A DNA stretch of 64,000 nt from Candidatus Polarisedimenticolia bacterium (GTDB lineage: Bacteria > Acidobacteriota > Polarisedimenticolia > Gp22-AA2). The stretch covers positions 124,001-188,000 of the forward strand of contig DASYUH010000056.1 of the NCBI GenBank assembly GCA_036001465.1. Direction: 5' to 3'. Made by a program: the position numbers and the translations under genes. Positions within the stretch are counted from its first letter, which is position 1. Each line of letters begins with the position of its first letter. Positions 38,142-47,577 of the stretch are shown here, piece by piece. Under the pieces are notes generated by a model. The model was not told the DNA's origin. It saw nothing but the letters and a program-made list of their open reading frames with translations, and ran no database searches.

Positions 38142-39086
38142 ATGGATCACGAGCCACGGATTCTCGAATACGGGACCCTGCCGGCCAGCTCCTCGGTGCC
38201 TCCTCCGTCAGCCTCCCGCCCCGATCGAGCCCGCCGCCCTTTCCCCCCTTCCGTCAACGTCGCTTGTTTCCTCCTCACGGTCCTCACGACCCTGATTGCC
38301 GGCACGCTCCTGACACTCGACGACTTCACGCTCCTGAAGGACGTCCTTCTCAGTCCTTCCCTGTGGGGCCTCGGATGGCCGTATTCGGCCAGCCTCATCC
38401 TGATCCTCGGGGCGCACGAAATGGGGCACTATGTCGCCTGTCGGATGTACGGCATCGACGCGTCGTTGCCGTTCTTCATCCCGGGTCCGCCGCTCATCGG
38501 AACGTTCGGGGCGCTCATCCGGATCCGCGCGCCATTCACCTCGCGGCGCGCCCTGTTCGACATCGGCGTGGCCGGGCCGATTGCCGGATTCGTCGTCGCA
38601 CTGCCCCTGCTCGCCTACGGTCTGTCCCTCTCCCGCCTTCTTCCCGAGGGATCGCGGCCGGGAGGGATCGGGTTTCCTCCCTGTCCGCTGCTGAGCCTCG
38701 CGTTGATCCTGCACTACCCGGGCATCGGTCCCAAGGACGTCGTCGAGATCCATCCCGTGGTCGTGGCGGTCTGGGTCGGGCTCCTGGCGACCTTCCTGAA
38801 CCTGCTGCCGATTGGACAGCTCGACGGAGGGCACGTGCTTTACGCGCTCTCCCGGCGGGCCCACCGGACGGTCTCGCGGGTCGGGACGGTCCTCCTGGTC
38901 GTCCTGGGAGTGTTCCTGGGCGGCTACCACCTGGTCGTATTCGGTGTGATCTGGGCGATCATCGGCACGGGGCACCCACCCGTCCTCGAGGAACAGGAGG
39001 GCCTCGGCGCGGCGCGCGTGGTCGTGGCCGTTCTCGCCCTGCTCATCTTTCTGCTCTGCGTCATTCCGACCGCTCCGACTCTCTGA
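38142..39086 (+). CDS. Site-2-protease-like membrane peptidase (M50)
   Basis: A 314-residue membrane metalloprotease. HEMGH near residue 90 supplies the zinc histidines and the catalytic glutamate; LDGGH near 230 in a late membrane helix supplies the zinc aspartate. Seven or so membrane helices are expected. Such proteases cut membrane proteins, often anti-sigma factors. The ATG at 38142 was preferred to a GTG two codons earlier. Its 3' end overlaps comEC by 26 bases on the opposite strand. The first 40 residues are Pro/Ser-rich and cytoplasmic-looking. Confidence 0.88.
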   Translation: MDHEPRILEYGTLPASSSVPPPSASRPDRARRPFPPSVNVACFLLTVLTTLIAGTLLTLDDFTLLKDVLLSPSLWGLGWPYSASLILILGAHEMGHYVACRMYGIDASLPFFIPGPPLIGTFGALIRIRAPFTSRRALFDIGVAGPIAGFVVALPLLAYGLSLSRLLPEGSRPGGIGFPPCPLLSLALILHYPGIGPKDVVEIHPVVVAVWVGLLATFLNLLPIGQLDGGHVLYALSRRAHRTVSRVGTVLLVVLGVFLGGYHLVVFGVIWAIIGTGHPPVLEEQEGLGAARVVVAVLALLIFLLCVIPTAPTL

Positions 39087-41571
39087 GAGCCCTAGGCCCT
39101 TCGTCCCCCTCCGCGGTCAGGAGCCGTGCGGTCCAGGGGACATGCCCATTGGTGGAGAATCGGACCGCTCCGTCGCGATCGGTGCGCACGATGGCGATCC
39201 CCTCCGTCTCGAGCCGATCGATCACCTCCCGATCGGGGTGCCCCCACGGGTTGGCGGATCCCACCGAAATCGCCGCGATTCGGGGTCGGACGCGAAGCAG
39301 GAACGCCTTGGTGGACGACGTCCTGCTTCCGTGGTGCGGAATTTTGAGGAGCTCGGCCGTCAGGTCCCGTCCCACGGCAGCCAGCGTCGCCTCCCCCTCC
39401 CTTTCGAGGTCTCCGGTGAGAAGCGCATGCCTCGCGCCGAGCCCGAGGCGCAGGACGAGGGAGTCATCGTTCGAGACCCCTGACGCGGGGCCGGCGTGCC
39501 GTCCGGGGTTGTGGACCTCGACCACGGACCCGCCCATCCCGACCCTCACGCCGCTCCGCGGGTAGATGACCGGGATGCGGAGGCGGGCGGCGAGATCCAG
39601 AAGGCCGTCGACCGCCGAGTCGTCCCGGGGCATCCGGCCGAGCCAGATCGCCGCGGGACGCAACTGGCGAACGATGGCCGGCGCCCCCCCGAGGTGATCG
39701 CGGTGGGCGTGCGTGATCGCCAGGACGTCCAGCCGGAGAATTCCCATCGCTCTGAGAGCCGGCGCCACCAGCCTGGCTCCCACGTCGAAGCTCGATCGAG
39801 CGAAGCCCCCGGCATCGACCAGCATCGTCGAGCCGTGAGGGAAACGCACGACGATGGCGTCCCCCTGGCCGACGTCGAGCACGACGATCTCGAGACGTCC
39901 GGTCGGCCGGGGCATGCGCCCTCGCACCGCGGTCAGCGCCATCGCGGCGAGGAGAAGGGCGAGCGCCGCGCGCCGCGTCGCCGTCCCTCCGAAGGCGAGA
40001 CCGGCCAGGGCCGCGAGGCCGAGGACGACCAGGGACCAGGACGGCGGCATGACGTAGAACGAGCCCCAGGGCACGAGAGCCACGGCGGCGCAGAGCCTCT
40101 CGAGCCCCAGGGCCATGAAGTCACAGGCGGTGACCAGCCCTGCCGCGGCTTGGTGCCAGAAGCCCTCGAGGAGCGCCGCACCCACCGAGAGCACCAGGAG
40201 CGCGGACGCCAGGGGAACGGCGATCACGTTGGAAGCCAGGGCAATCGGCGTCAGTGTCTGGAAGTGTCGCGCCGACAGGAGCGCCGTGCCGGCCAGGGCA
40301 GCCGCCGAGATCCGCAGCGACGTGGCGAGTCCTCGACGGGCGGCCCCCACCGATCGGGCGATGATCCCGGCGCCAGGGGGCGTTCTGCCGCCCCCCCATG
40401 CTTCCCGGGCCGGGGCGGCGACCAGGATGCCGAAAGTTGCGGCGAAGCTGAGCTGGAAGCCGGCGTCGTCCATCCACATCGGGCCGGCGGCCAGCAGGAT
40501 CACCAGGGCGGACGACATGGCTCCGATTCCCGGGACGCGCCGTCCCAGAGCCGCTCCTCCGATCTGGAGGATCGCCATCAGGGCGGCGCGGGACATGGAG
40601 CCGCTGGTGCGGGCGACGGCCCAGTAGGACAGAACGACGATCCCCAGGAGGAGGCGCCGCGACCAGGGAGGAACATGCAGCAGGCGCAGAAGGCCCGACA
40701 CGATGCCGGCCAGGAGCGCCACGTTGAAGCCGGACAGGGCGATGATGTGGTAGACGCCGGCACGGACCAGGGATTCCTGGAAGTCGGCGGGCAGGTCGTC
40801 CCTCTCCCCCACCAGGAGGGCCGACAGGAGGGCGACCGTGCCCTCACTCTGCCCGGCCCCGGCCCTGCCGAGTGCCGCCACGACCGCCCGGCGGATTTCG
40901 GGCAGAAAGCCGGCGAGGACGCTCCGGCGATGCGGATCGGTCCGGACGAGACGGATGCTCTTGACGCTGCCGACTAGGGCGATTCGACGGGCACCGAGAT
41001 ACGCGGCATAATCGAACGCCCCGGGATTCCTGAAGGTTCTCGGCGTCCCAATCCGTGCCGTCAGCTCGACGAAGTCGCCGGGTCGTGGCACCGGCAAGGC
41101 CCGATCATCCGAGACGGGAAACGTCACGCGGGCCACGATCGCCCGCAGCGCAGCGATCGGCTGCGCCTCCCATCCCGGGAGCGTGGCCCGCTCCAGCCTG
41201 AGGAGCAGCGCGACGCGCCCGTCGGCCGGCGTCTCCACCTCGATGGCGCGGCCCTGGAGCTCCACCGGGACAACATGCTCCTCGAACCCGCGGGTCCGCC
41301 ATGCGGCCAGAAGACCGGGGAGCGGGTCGGCCGCCCGATGGGCCGCCGCCACCGTCATGCCGGCTCCCAGGGCCGCCATGACAGTCAGAACGCGGGGCAG
41401 CCCGGATCGACCGGCGAGGATCACCGAAGCAGCGAGGAGGAGGAGGAGGAGGACGGCCGAGCGGCAGGGCCAGGAGGCCCCCGGAAGAACGATCCCGGCG
41501 GTGAATGAAGCCGCCGCCAGAAGAGACAGGCGTCCGGCCGCAGTCGTGGGCGAGGTCCAGGTGGACGGCAC
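39061..41571 (-). CDS. comEC: ComEC/Rec2 DNA-uptake channel
   Basis: A polytopic membrane protein of about 836 residues for transport of single-stranded DNA into the cell during transformation. The middle has the competence-domain helices (HIIALSGFNVALLAGIV, SRAALMAILQIGGAAL). The C-terminal third is a metallo-beta-lactamase-like domain with the zinc motif THAHRDHLGG and HHGSRTSS. The frame runs back to a TTG at 41643 without an ATG; I place the start at the GTG at 41571, but this is uncertain. It is transcribed with the genes of the coaX-birA-nadC run upstream. Confidence 0.9.
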   Translation of the reverse strand: MPSTWTSPTTAAGRLSLLAAASFTAGIVLPGASWPCRSAVLLLLLLAASVILAGRSGLPRVLTVMAALGAGMTVAAAHRAADPLPGLLAAWRTRGFEEHVVPVELQGRAIEVETPADGRVALLLRLERATLPGWEAQPIAALRAIVARVTFPVSDDRALPVPRPGDFVELTARIGTPRTFRNPGAFDYAAYLGARRIALVGSVKSIRLVRTDPHRRSVLAGFLPEIRRAVVAALGRAGAGQSEGTVALLSALLVGERDDLPADFQESLVRAGVYHIIALSGFNVALLAGIVSGLLRLLHVPPWSRRLLLGIVVLSYWAVARTSGSMSRAALMAILQIGGAALGRRVPGIGAMSSALVILLAAGPMWMDDAGFQLSFAATFGILVAAPAREAWGGGRTPPGAGIIARSVGAARRGLATSLRISAAALAGTALLSARHFQTLTPIALASNVIAVPLASALLVLSVGAALLEGFWHQAAAGLVTACDFMALGLERLCAAVALVPWGSFYVMPPSWSLVVLGLAALAGLAFGGTATRRAALALLLAAMALTAVRGRMPRPTGRLEIVVLDVGQGDAIVVRFPHGSTMLVDAGGFARSSFDVGARLVAPALRAMGILRLDVLAITHAHRDHLGGAPAIVRQLRPAAIWLGRMPRDDSAVDGLLDLAARLRIPVIYPRSGVRVGMGGSVVEVHNPGRHAGPASGVSNDDSLVLRLGLGARHALLTGDLEREGEATLAAVGRDLTAELLKIPHHGSRTSSTKAFLLRVRPRIAAISVGSANPWGHPDREVIDRLETEGIAIVRTDRDGAVRFSTNGHVPWTARLLTAEGDEGPRALRESERSE

Positions 41572-41659
41572 GATCGCCTGCAGGCGACGCCGGCTCTCCG
41601 CGGGGTGACTCTCATGGTACCCCGCCCGGCGACGGTGAGGCAACCGGGGCGAACGAGGA

Positions 41660-42373
41660 TCAGTCGAACAGCGTCAGGCGTGGCAGGGCGCAGACTTCGC
41701 GGATCCTTCGCGCCTCGTGCAGCCGTCTCGTCCGGTCACGAGCCTCGGGCGTCATCCGCCCGAGGGCCGGACCGACGCCCGCCGGCGAGGCCCGCTCGAT
41801 GCTCCCGAGCGTCTCCGGTGGAAGCGTCGCCCGGGCGGCCGCGAGCGTCTCGTCATCGAGCCGGCGCAACTCCTCCTCCAGCCCCCGCGGATCGAAGACG
41901 CCGCCGCGGATCTCCTTGCGCAGCCTCTTGAGCTCCGAGACGACGCGCGCCAGCCCGCTCACGAGGGGATCGCGTCCCGCCCCAGAGGCCACCGCCATGG
42001 CGGAGCGCAGCTGGCGCTGGAGCCTGCCCAGGTGCCGGGCGACCGCGGCGGTTCCGGAGGCGTCCGGAACCGCCGTCGGTGGCCGACCCGCCTCGACGGC
42101 ATGCACCATCTGGTCGATTTCGTTGAGCGATGCGACCTCCTGCCGGCAGTAGGACAGCGAGTTGATGCGCCGGCCCTTCGCGGACCGCCGCTCGAATGCG
42201 TCGAAGACGTTGCGGATGGATTGGAGAACCACGCGCAGCGGGATCCCCGCGGCTTTCCACTCGGCGATGAGGTTCCAGTCACGCGGCGACAGGAGCATCG
42301 CCGCCCCGCGACGACGGACGAACTCCTCTTCGATCGACTGGAAGTAGGGGTCAGGAGCCTCGTCCGCGCTCAT
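41660..42373 (-). CDS. Hypothetical helical protein
   Basis: A 237-residue protein, almost wholly helical and charged. It has a conserved-looking N-terminal block (YFQSIEEEFVRRRG, LLSPRDWNLIAEW, PLRVVLQSIRNVFDAF). There is no signal peptide or membrane helix. It overlaps coaX by 4 bases (ATGA), so the two are coupled. A gap of about 90 bases follows before the chosen comEC start. I do not recognise a function. Confidence 0.65.
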   Translation of the reverse strand: MSADEAPDPYFQSIEEEFVRRRGAAMLLSPRDWNLIAEWKAAGIPLRVVLQSIRNVFDAFERRSAKGRRINSLSYCRQEVASLNEIDQMVHAVEAGRPPTAVPDASGTAAVARHLGRLQRQLRSAMAVASGAGRDPLVSGLARVVSELKRLRKEIRGGVFDPRGLEEELRRLDDETLAAARATLPPETLGSIERASPAGVGPALGRMTPEARDRTRRLHEARRIREVCALPRLTLFD

Positions 42374-43137
42374 CGGTTCCGTTCGTAGATGAGGCGCAGC
42401 CCCTCCAGAGTCAGGTTGGGGTCGAGATCGTCCAGGAACGTCTTGAGCTCCGTCTCGAGCGGCGCCACCAATCCGCCCGTGCCGATGGTGCGCACCGGCG
42501 GGGTCATTTCCCGGCGCATCTTCTCCAGGATTCCCTGGACCAGAGCGACATAGCCGTGGAACAGGCCGGCCTGGAGACTGTGGGTCGTATTGCGGCCAAT
42601 GACGGCCGGGGGACGCCTGATGTCGACGCGCGGCAGACGCGCGGCACGCTCGAACAGCGCCTCTGCCGAGATCGACAGGCCCGGGGCGATGGCGCCTCCC
42701 AGGTACTCGCCCTTCGCGGAGATGGCGTCGAACGTGGTCGCCGTTCCGAAGTCGACCACGATCGCGGCGCTCCGGCAGCGCTCGAACGCGGCCACGCCGT
42801 TGACGATCCGGTCGGCCCCCACTTCCTGGGGATTGTCGTACAGGATGGGCATCCCGGTCTTCACGCCCGGCTCCACGAAGAGAGGCTTCATCTTGAAGTA
42901 GGCGCGCGCCATCGCCTCCAGGACGCCGTTGAGGGGGGGAACGACGGAGGCGATGATCAGGCCGTCGATCTCGGACGCTTCAATCGAGGCCAGGGACAGA
43001 AGGTTGCGGGAGAGGATCCCGTATTCATCCACCGTCCGGTCGCGGACGGTCGTGAGGCGCCAGTGCGCGACCAGGCGGGTCGTCTCGAAGACCCCGAGCA
43101 CCGTGTTCGTGTTGCCGACGTCCATGACCAGGAGCAT
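42370..43137 (-). CDS. coaX: Type III pantothenate kinase
   Basis: A 255-residue ASKHA-fold enzyme that phosphorylates pantothenate, the first step of coenzyme A synthesis. The N-terminal ATP motif DVGNTNT is at residues 6-12; VVDFGTATTFDAI near 120 and GTGGLVAP near 215 are the other family marks. The ATG at 43137 is preceded by GGAGGAGG, so the long open frame to 43488 is not used. It sits between birA and the unknown gene; coaX-birA adjacency is common. Confidence 0.94.
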   Translation of the reverse strand: MLLVMDVGNTNTVLGVFETTRLVAHWRLTTVRDRTVDEYGILSRNLLSLASIEASEIDGLIIASVVPPLNGVLEAMARAYFKMKPLFVEPGVKTGMPILYDNPQEVGADRIVNGVAAFERCRSAAIVVDFGTATTFDAISAKGEYLGGAIAPGLSISAEALFERAARLPRVDIRRPPAVIGRNTTHSLQAGLFHGYVALVQGILEKMRREMTPPVRTIGTGGLVAPLETELKTFLDDLDPNLTLEGLRLIYERNR

Positions 43138-43153
43138 GCCGCCTCCTCCGGGA

Positions 43154-43972
43154 CTAGGACCAGTAGGACTGGACGATTTCACCGAACGGCACGCGCCGCG
43201 GCGCGCCCTCCCCGGTCCCGTCGAGGAGGAGCGCTCCTTCCTCGTCCACCCCCGCCACGGTCCCTTCGCAGCGCCCGGAGGGACCGTCGACGGTGACTCT
43301 GCGGCCGCGCGGGATCGCCGACATGGACTCCCATTCCTGGAGCAGATCCGCGCTCTGCCCCCGCAGCACGGCCCCGTAACGTCGCTCGAACCCCTCCAGG
43401 ATCGCCGCCAGGACGGGGGCCCGATCCACCGGGGTTCCGAGCTCGATCCGGGCCGAGGTGGCGCGCTCGCCGAGGGAGCCGAAATCACCCGGAGCCTGGT
43501 TGACGTTCACTCCGATGCCCATCACCATGTCCCGGATGCGAGGGCTCGATCCGCGGCTCTCCGCCAGGATTCCGGCGATCTTCCGGCGCCCGACCACGAC
43601 GTCGTTCGGCCATTTGATGCCGGCCTGCACGTGGCATGAATCGCGCAGCGCCGCGGCGACGGCGACCGCCGCGGTGAACGTGAAGAGAGGGGCCCGGGGG
43701 GCGGGAACCTCCGGCCGAAGGATGAGCGACACATAGATGCCCATCCGGGGCTGCGAGCTCCAGGTCCGGTCGCGCCGTCCGCGTCCGCTCGTCTGCTCCT
43801 CCGCGAGGACGATGACCCCCTCCGGCTCCCCCGCCGCCGCGAGGTCCAGGGCGCAGTCGTTCGTCGATCCGATGGTCGGATAGTAGACGATGCGATGTCC
43901 GAAGACGGCGGAGCGCAAGTGCCTCTGCAGGGAGGCGGGCGTGAGAGAGGAGGCCGCCGGGTCGAGGCTCAC
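43154..43972 (-). CDS. birA: Biotin-protein ligase (monofunctional BirA)
   Basis: A 272-residue biotin-[acetyl-CoA carboxylase] ligase. The biotinyl-AMP loop GRGRRDRTW lies near residue 68, and the catalytic GIKWPNDVVV near 115. There is no N-terminal helix-turn-helix, so it modifies biotin enzymes but does not repress. The start is the GTG at 43972 that overlaps the nadC stop (GTGA), so the two are coupled. Confidence 0.93.
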   Translation of the reverse strand: MSLDPAASSLTPASLQRHLRSAVFGHRIVYYPTIGSTNDCALDLAAAGEPEGVIVLAEEQTSGRGRRDRTWSSQPRMGIYVSLILRPEVPAPRAPLFTFTAAVAVAAALRDSCHVQAGIKWPNDVVVGRRKIAGILAESRGSSPRIRDMVMGIGVNVNQAPGDFGSLGERATSARIELGTPVDRAPVLAAILEGFERRYGAVLRGQSADLLQEWESMSAIPRGRRVTVDGPSGRCEGTVAGVDEEGALLLDGTGEGAPRRVPFGEIVQSYWS

Positions 43973-44820
43973 AGCGGCTCCAGGTCGAGCGCCAGATCCA
44001 CGGCACGCACGGAATGGGTGAGCGATCCGAGGGAGATCCGGTCCACGCCGAGAGCGGCCAGGGTCGGGACATCGTCCTCCCGGACTCCGCCGGACACCTC
44101 GAGGAAGGCCCGGCCGCGCGCGAGGGCAACGGCCCGGCTCAGCGTCTCGCGGTCCATGTTGTCGAGCAGGATGGCGTCGGCCCCGGCATCGAGAGCCTCC
44201 TGGACCTCGCCCAGTGTGGAGGCCTCGACTTCCATGCCGGTCGCGCCGGCCGCCTCGCCCTTCAGGCCCTGCCGCGCGCGGCGCAGCGCGGGTCCCACTC
44301 CTCCCGCCAGGCGGCTGTGGTTGTCCTTGATGAGGATCGCGTCGTAGAGGCCGCTGCGGTGGCTGGTCCCGCCGCCGCTGCGCACGGCGTACTTGTCGAG
44401 CGCCCGCAGCCCCGGGGCCGTTTTCCGCGTGTCCGAGATCTGCACGCGCGCTCCGCCGAGCCGCGCGACGGCCCGCCGCGTCGCCGTGGCGATGCCGGAC
44501 ATCCGCTGCAGAAAATTGAGCGCCGTCCGTTCACCCGCGAGGATCGCGCGGGCCTGCCCCTCGACCATCGCAATCGATTCTCCCGGCGTCCGCGCCTCGC
44601 CGTCCCGGCAGTCCTCCCGGAACCCCAGGGCGGGATCCAGCTGCCGGAAGACCTCGCGCGCGACCGGCAGGCCCGCCACGATCAGGGGTTCCCGCGCCAC
44701 GAGCGTGCCCCTCGCCCGGACGCCCGGGTCGATCACGAGGCGCGACGTGAGGTCTCCCGGGCCCAGATCTTCCTCGATGGCCGCGCGCACGGTGCGACGC
44801 ACGATCTCCGGATCCAGCAT
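43969..44820 (-). CDS. nadC: Nicotinate-nucleotide pyrophosphorylase (quinolinate phosphoribosyltransferase)
   Basis: A 283-residue enzyme converting quinolinate to nicotinic acid mononucleotide in NAD synthesis. The family stretches are DLTSRLVIDPG near residue 23, ERTALNFLQRMSGIAT near 98, and DTRKTAPGLRALDKYAV near 130, followed by GGGTSHR. It starts with ATG 36 bases after valS. nadA and nadB are not in the window. Confidence 0.94.
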   Translation of the reverse strand: MLDPEIVRRTVRAAIEEDLGPGDLTSRLVIDPGVRARGTLVAREPLIVAGLPVAREVFRQLDPALGFREDCRDGEARTPGESIAMVEGQARAILAGERTALNFLQRMSGIATATRRAVARLGGARVQISDTRKTAPGLRALDKYAVRSGGGTSHRSGLYDAILIKDNHSRLAGGVGPALRRARQGLKGEAAGATGMEVEASTLGEVQEALDAGADAILLDNMDRETLSRAVALARGRAFLEVSGGVREDDVPTLAALGVDRISLGSLTHSVRAVDLALDLEPL

Positions 44821-44856
44821 GGATGATCGGATTCTCCCACACGCTTCGGAACGCGG

Positions 44857-47514
44857 TCAACCGAGCCGCAGAGACTCGACGGTGGCGGTGAGGCGGTCGA
44901 TCGTCTCCTGCAGCTCGCGGTGGATGCGGCGGGCCTTGGCGACGGCCTCGGGCTTGGCCTTGCCGACGAACTCGGCGTTGCCGAGCTTGCGCGCGTGGGC
45001 TTCCCTCTCCTTCATAAGCTTGTCGATTTCACGCAGGAGCCGGCGCTTCTCGTCTTCGAGGTCGAGGACGCCGGCGAGGGGGACGGCCAGGTCGAGGCCC
45101 GGGACCACGGCGCGCGCCGCCGGTCCCAGGGCCGTCAGATCGGGCGCCGCTTCCACCGACTCCAGGCGCCCGAGGGAGGCGATCGTCGCCGCGTTTCCGG
45201 CGATCACCTCCCGCGCCTCCCGGTCGTGCGCCCGGTATCGGAGGGGCAGCCGGCGGCCCGGGTCGATGTTCAATTCGGCGCGGATGTTGCGGACCCGGAC
45301 GACGACCTCCATGATCCGCTCGATCTCCCTCTCGGCCCTTTCGTCGATCAGGCCGGGATCGGGCGCCGGATAGGGGGCGAGGGCGATCGTGTCCCCCCGA
45401 TGCGGAATCCTCTGCCAGAGATCCTCGGTCAGGAAGGGCATCACAGGATGGAGGAGCCTCAGGACGGCGTCCAGGACGTGCAGCAGGACGGCCCGGGCGC
45501 GCTCCGCATCGGCGGGATCCGCTCCGGGCTGCAGGTTCGGCTTGGCGATCTCGAGGTACCAGTCGCAGTACTCGTGCCAGAGGAACTGGTACAGGGTGTT
45601 GGACATCTCGTCGAAGCGGAAGGTTCCGAGGCTGGCCTCCACGCTCAGGGCGAGACGCGACAGACGGCTGAGAATCCACCGATCGGCCACCGACAGGCGG
45701 TCGCGGGCCGGCAGGGACGGAGGGGACGTCCCCGTCTCCCCGCCTCCCCGGTTCAGGAGGACGAAGCGCGCCGCGTTCCAGATCTTGTTGGCGAAGGCGC
45801 GGTATCCCACCATGCGCTCCTCCGCGAGCGGGAGGTCGGATCCCGGGGTGGCCATCGCGGCCAGGGTGAAGCGGAGCGCGTCGGCGCCGTAGCGATCGAT
45901 GAGTTCGAGGGGATCGACGACATTGCCGCGGGTTTTGGACATTTTCTGCCCTTCGGCGTCGCGCACCAGCCCCGTGATGTAGACGCGGCGGAACGGCACC
46001 TCGCGCATGAAATGGAGGCCCATCATGATCATCCGGGACACCCAGAAGAACAGGATGTCGAATCCCGTGACCAGGACGGTGGTCGGATAGTAGCGCCTCA
46101 GGTCCGCCGTCGGCTCGGGCCAGCCCAGCGTGGAGAACGGCCACAGGCCGGACGAGAACCACGTGTCCAGGACGTCCGGATCCTGCCGCAGCTCCCGACC
46201 GCCGCAGCGCCGGCAGATGGAGGGAGCCTCCCGCGCCACGTGGATCTCGGCGCACGTGCCGCAGTGCCAGGCGGGGATCTGATGTCCCCACCAGAGCTGC
46301 CGCGAAATGCACCAGTCGTGAATCTTCCCCATCCACTCGTTGTAGCTGTTGACCCAGTACGGCGGCGTGAACGTCACGCGCCCATCGGCCACGGCCCGCA
46401 TCGCCTCCTCCGTCAGGGGCTGAACGCGGACGAACCACTGGGTCGAGAGATAGGGCTCGATGACGGTATGGCAGCGCTGGCACCGGCCGACGTTGTGCAG
46501 GTGGTCCTGCACGGAGACCAGGTGGCCGCCGGCCTTGAGATCCTCGATCACGAGGCGCCGCGCCTCGAACCGATCGAGGGAGCGGTAGCGCTCCGGGACG
46601 TTCTCGTTCATCCGCCCCTGGTCGTCCATCACCACCCGAGGCGGCAGACCGGTGCGCCGGGCCGCTTCGAAGTCGTTCGCATCGTGTGCCGGCGTGATCT
46701 TCACCGCCCCGGTACCGAACTCCTTGTCCACGAAGGAGTCGGCGACGATCGGAATCTCGCGCCCGGACAGGGGCAGGACGACACGGCGCCCCACCATGGA
46801 CCGGTAGCGTGCGTCGTCCGGGTGCACGGCGACCCCGGTGTCGCCGAGCATGGTCTCGGGACGGGTGGTCGCGACGTCGATCCCCCCTCCGCCGCCGACG
46901 AACGGGTAGCGCACGGTGTACAGGTGTCCCTGGGTCTCCTGCGGGATCACCTCCAGGTCGGAGATGGCGGTCCGGCACCCCGGGCACCAGTTGACGATGT
47001 ACTTGTCGCGGTAGATGAGCCCGGCCTCATGCAGCCTGACGAAGGCCTCCCGGACCGCCCGGGACAGCCCTTCATCCATGGTGAACCGTTCGCGGGTCCA
47101 GTCACACGAGCACCCGAGCCGCTTGAGCTGGCCGATGATCGCCCCCCCGTATTCCTCCTTCCATCGCCAGACCCGCCTGACAAACTCCTCGCGACCGAGT
47201 GACTCGCGGCTCGATCCCTCGCTCTGGAGCTGGCGGTCCACCACCATCTGGGTGGCAATGCCCGCGTGGTCGGTCCCCGGCAGCCACAGAACGTCGTCTC
47301 CTTTCATCCGCCGCCAGCGGGCAAGAATGTCCTGGAGCGTGTTGTTGAGGGCGTGTCCCATGTGGAGGCGGCCGGTGACGTTCGGGGGTGGAATGACCAT
47401 GGAGAACGGAGGGCGGGCGGAGCCGGCACGCGCCGTGAACACACCCAGCCGCTGCCAGTGGTCATACCAGCGGGTCTCGATCGTTCCTGGTTCGAACGCT
47501 TTCTCGAATTCCAT
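44857..47514 (-). CDS. valS: Valyl-tRNA synthetase
   Basis: An 885-residue class Ia synthetase. The HIGH-type motif HMGH is in PPNVTGRLHMGH near residue 50 and the KMSKS-type KMSKTRGNVVDP near 520. The editing domain lies between, and a Cys-rich patch (CGTCAE, CRRCG) near 425 may bind zinc. The C-terminal coiled-coil arm occupies the last 70 residues. It starts 63 bases after the response regulator gene with an ATG at 47514; the length is normal. Confidence 0.96.
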   Translation of the reverse strand: MEFEKAFEPGTIETRWYDHWQRLGVFTARAGSARPPFSMVIPPPNVTGRLHMGHALNNTLQDILARWRRMKGDDVLWLPGTDHAGIATQMVVDRQLQSEGSSRESLGREEFVRRVWRWKEEYGGAIIGQLKRLGCSCDWTRERFTMDEGLSRAVREAFVRLHEAGLIYRDKYIVNWCPGCRTAISDLEVIPQETQGHLYTVRYPFVGGGGGIDVATTRPETMLGDTGVAVHPDDARYRSMVGRRVVLPLSGREIPIVADSFVDKEFGTGAVKITPAHDANDFEAARRTGLPPRVVMDDQGRMNENVPERYRSLDRFEARRLVIEDLKAGGHLVSVQDHLHNVGRCQRCHTVIEPYLSTQWFVRVQPLTEEAMRAVADGRVTFTPPYWVNSYNEWMGKIHDWCISRQLWWGHQIPAWHCGTCAEIHVAREAPSICRRCGGRELRQDPDVLDTWFSSGLWPFSTLGWPEPTADLRRYYPTTVLVTGFDILFFWVSRMIMMGLHFMREVPFRRVYITGLVRDAEGQKMSKTRGNVVDPLELIDRYGADALRFTLAAMATPGSDLPLAEERMVGYRAFANKIWNAARFVLLNRGGGETGTSPPSLPARDRLSVADRWILSRLSRLALSVEASLGTFRFDEMSNTLYQFLWHEYCDWYLEIAKPNLQPGADPADAERARAVLLHVLDAVLRLLHPVMPFLTEDLWQRIPHRGDTIALAPYPAPDPGLIDERAEREIERIMEVVVRVRNIRAELNIDPGRRLPLRYRAHDREAREVIAGNAATIASLGRLESVEAAPDLTALGPAARAVVPGLDLAVPLAGVLDLEDEKRRLLREIDKLMKEREAHARKLGNAEFVGKAKPEAVAKARRIHRELQETIDRLTATVESLRLG

Positions 47515-47577
47515 GTTCGTTCCGATTCGTGCGTGCGGGATCCGGGGGGAGCGGCCGGGCGGGCGGAGGCCCTGGGG

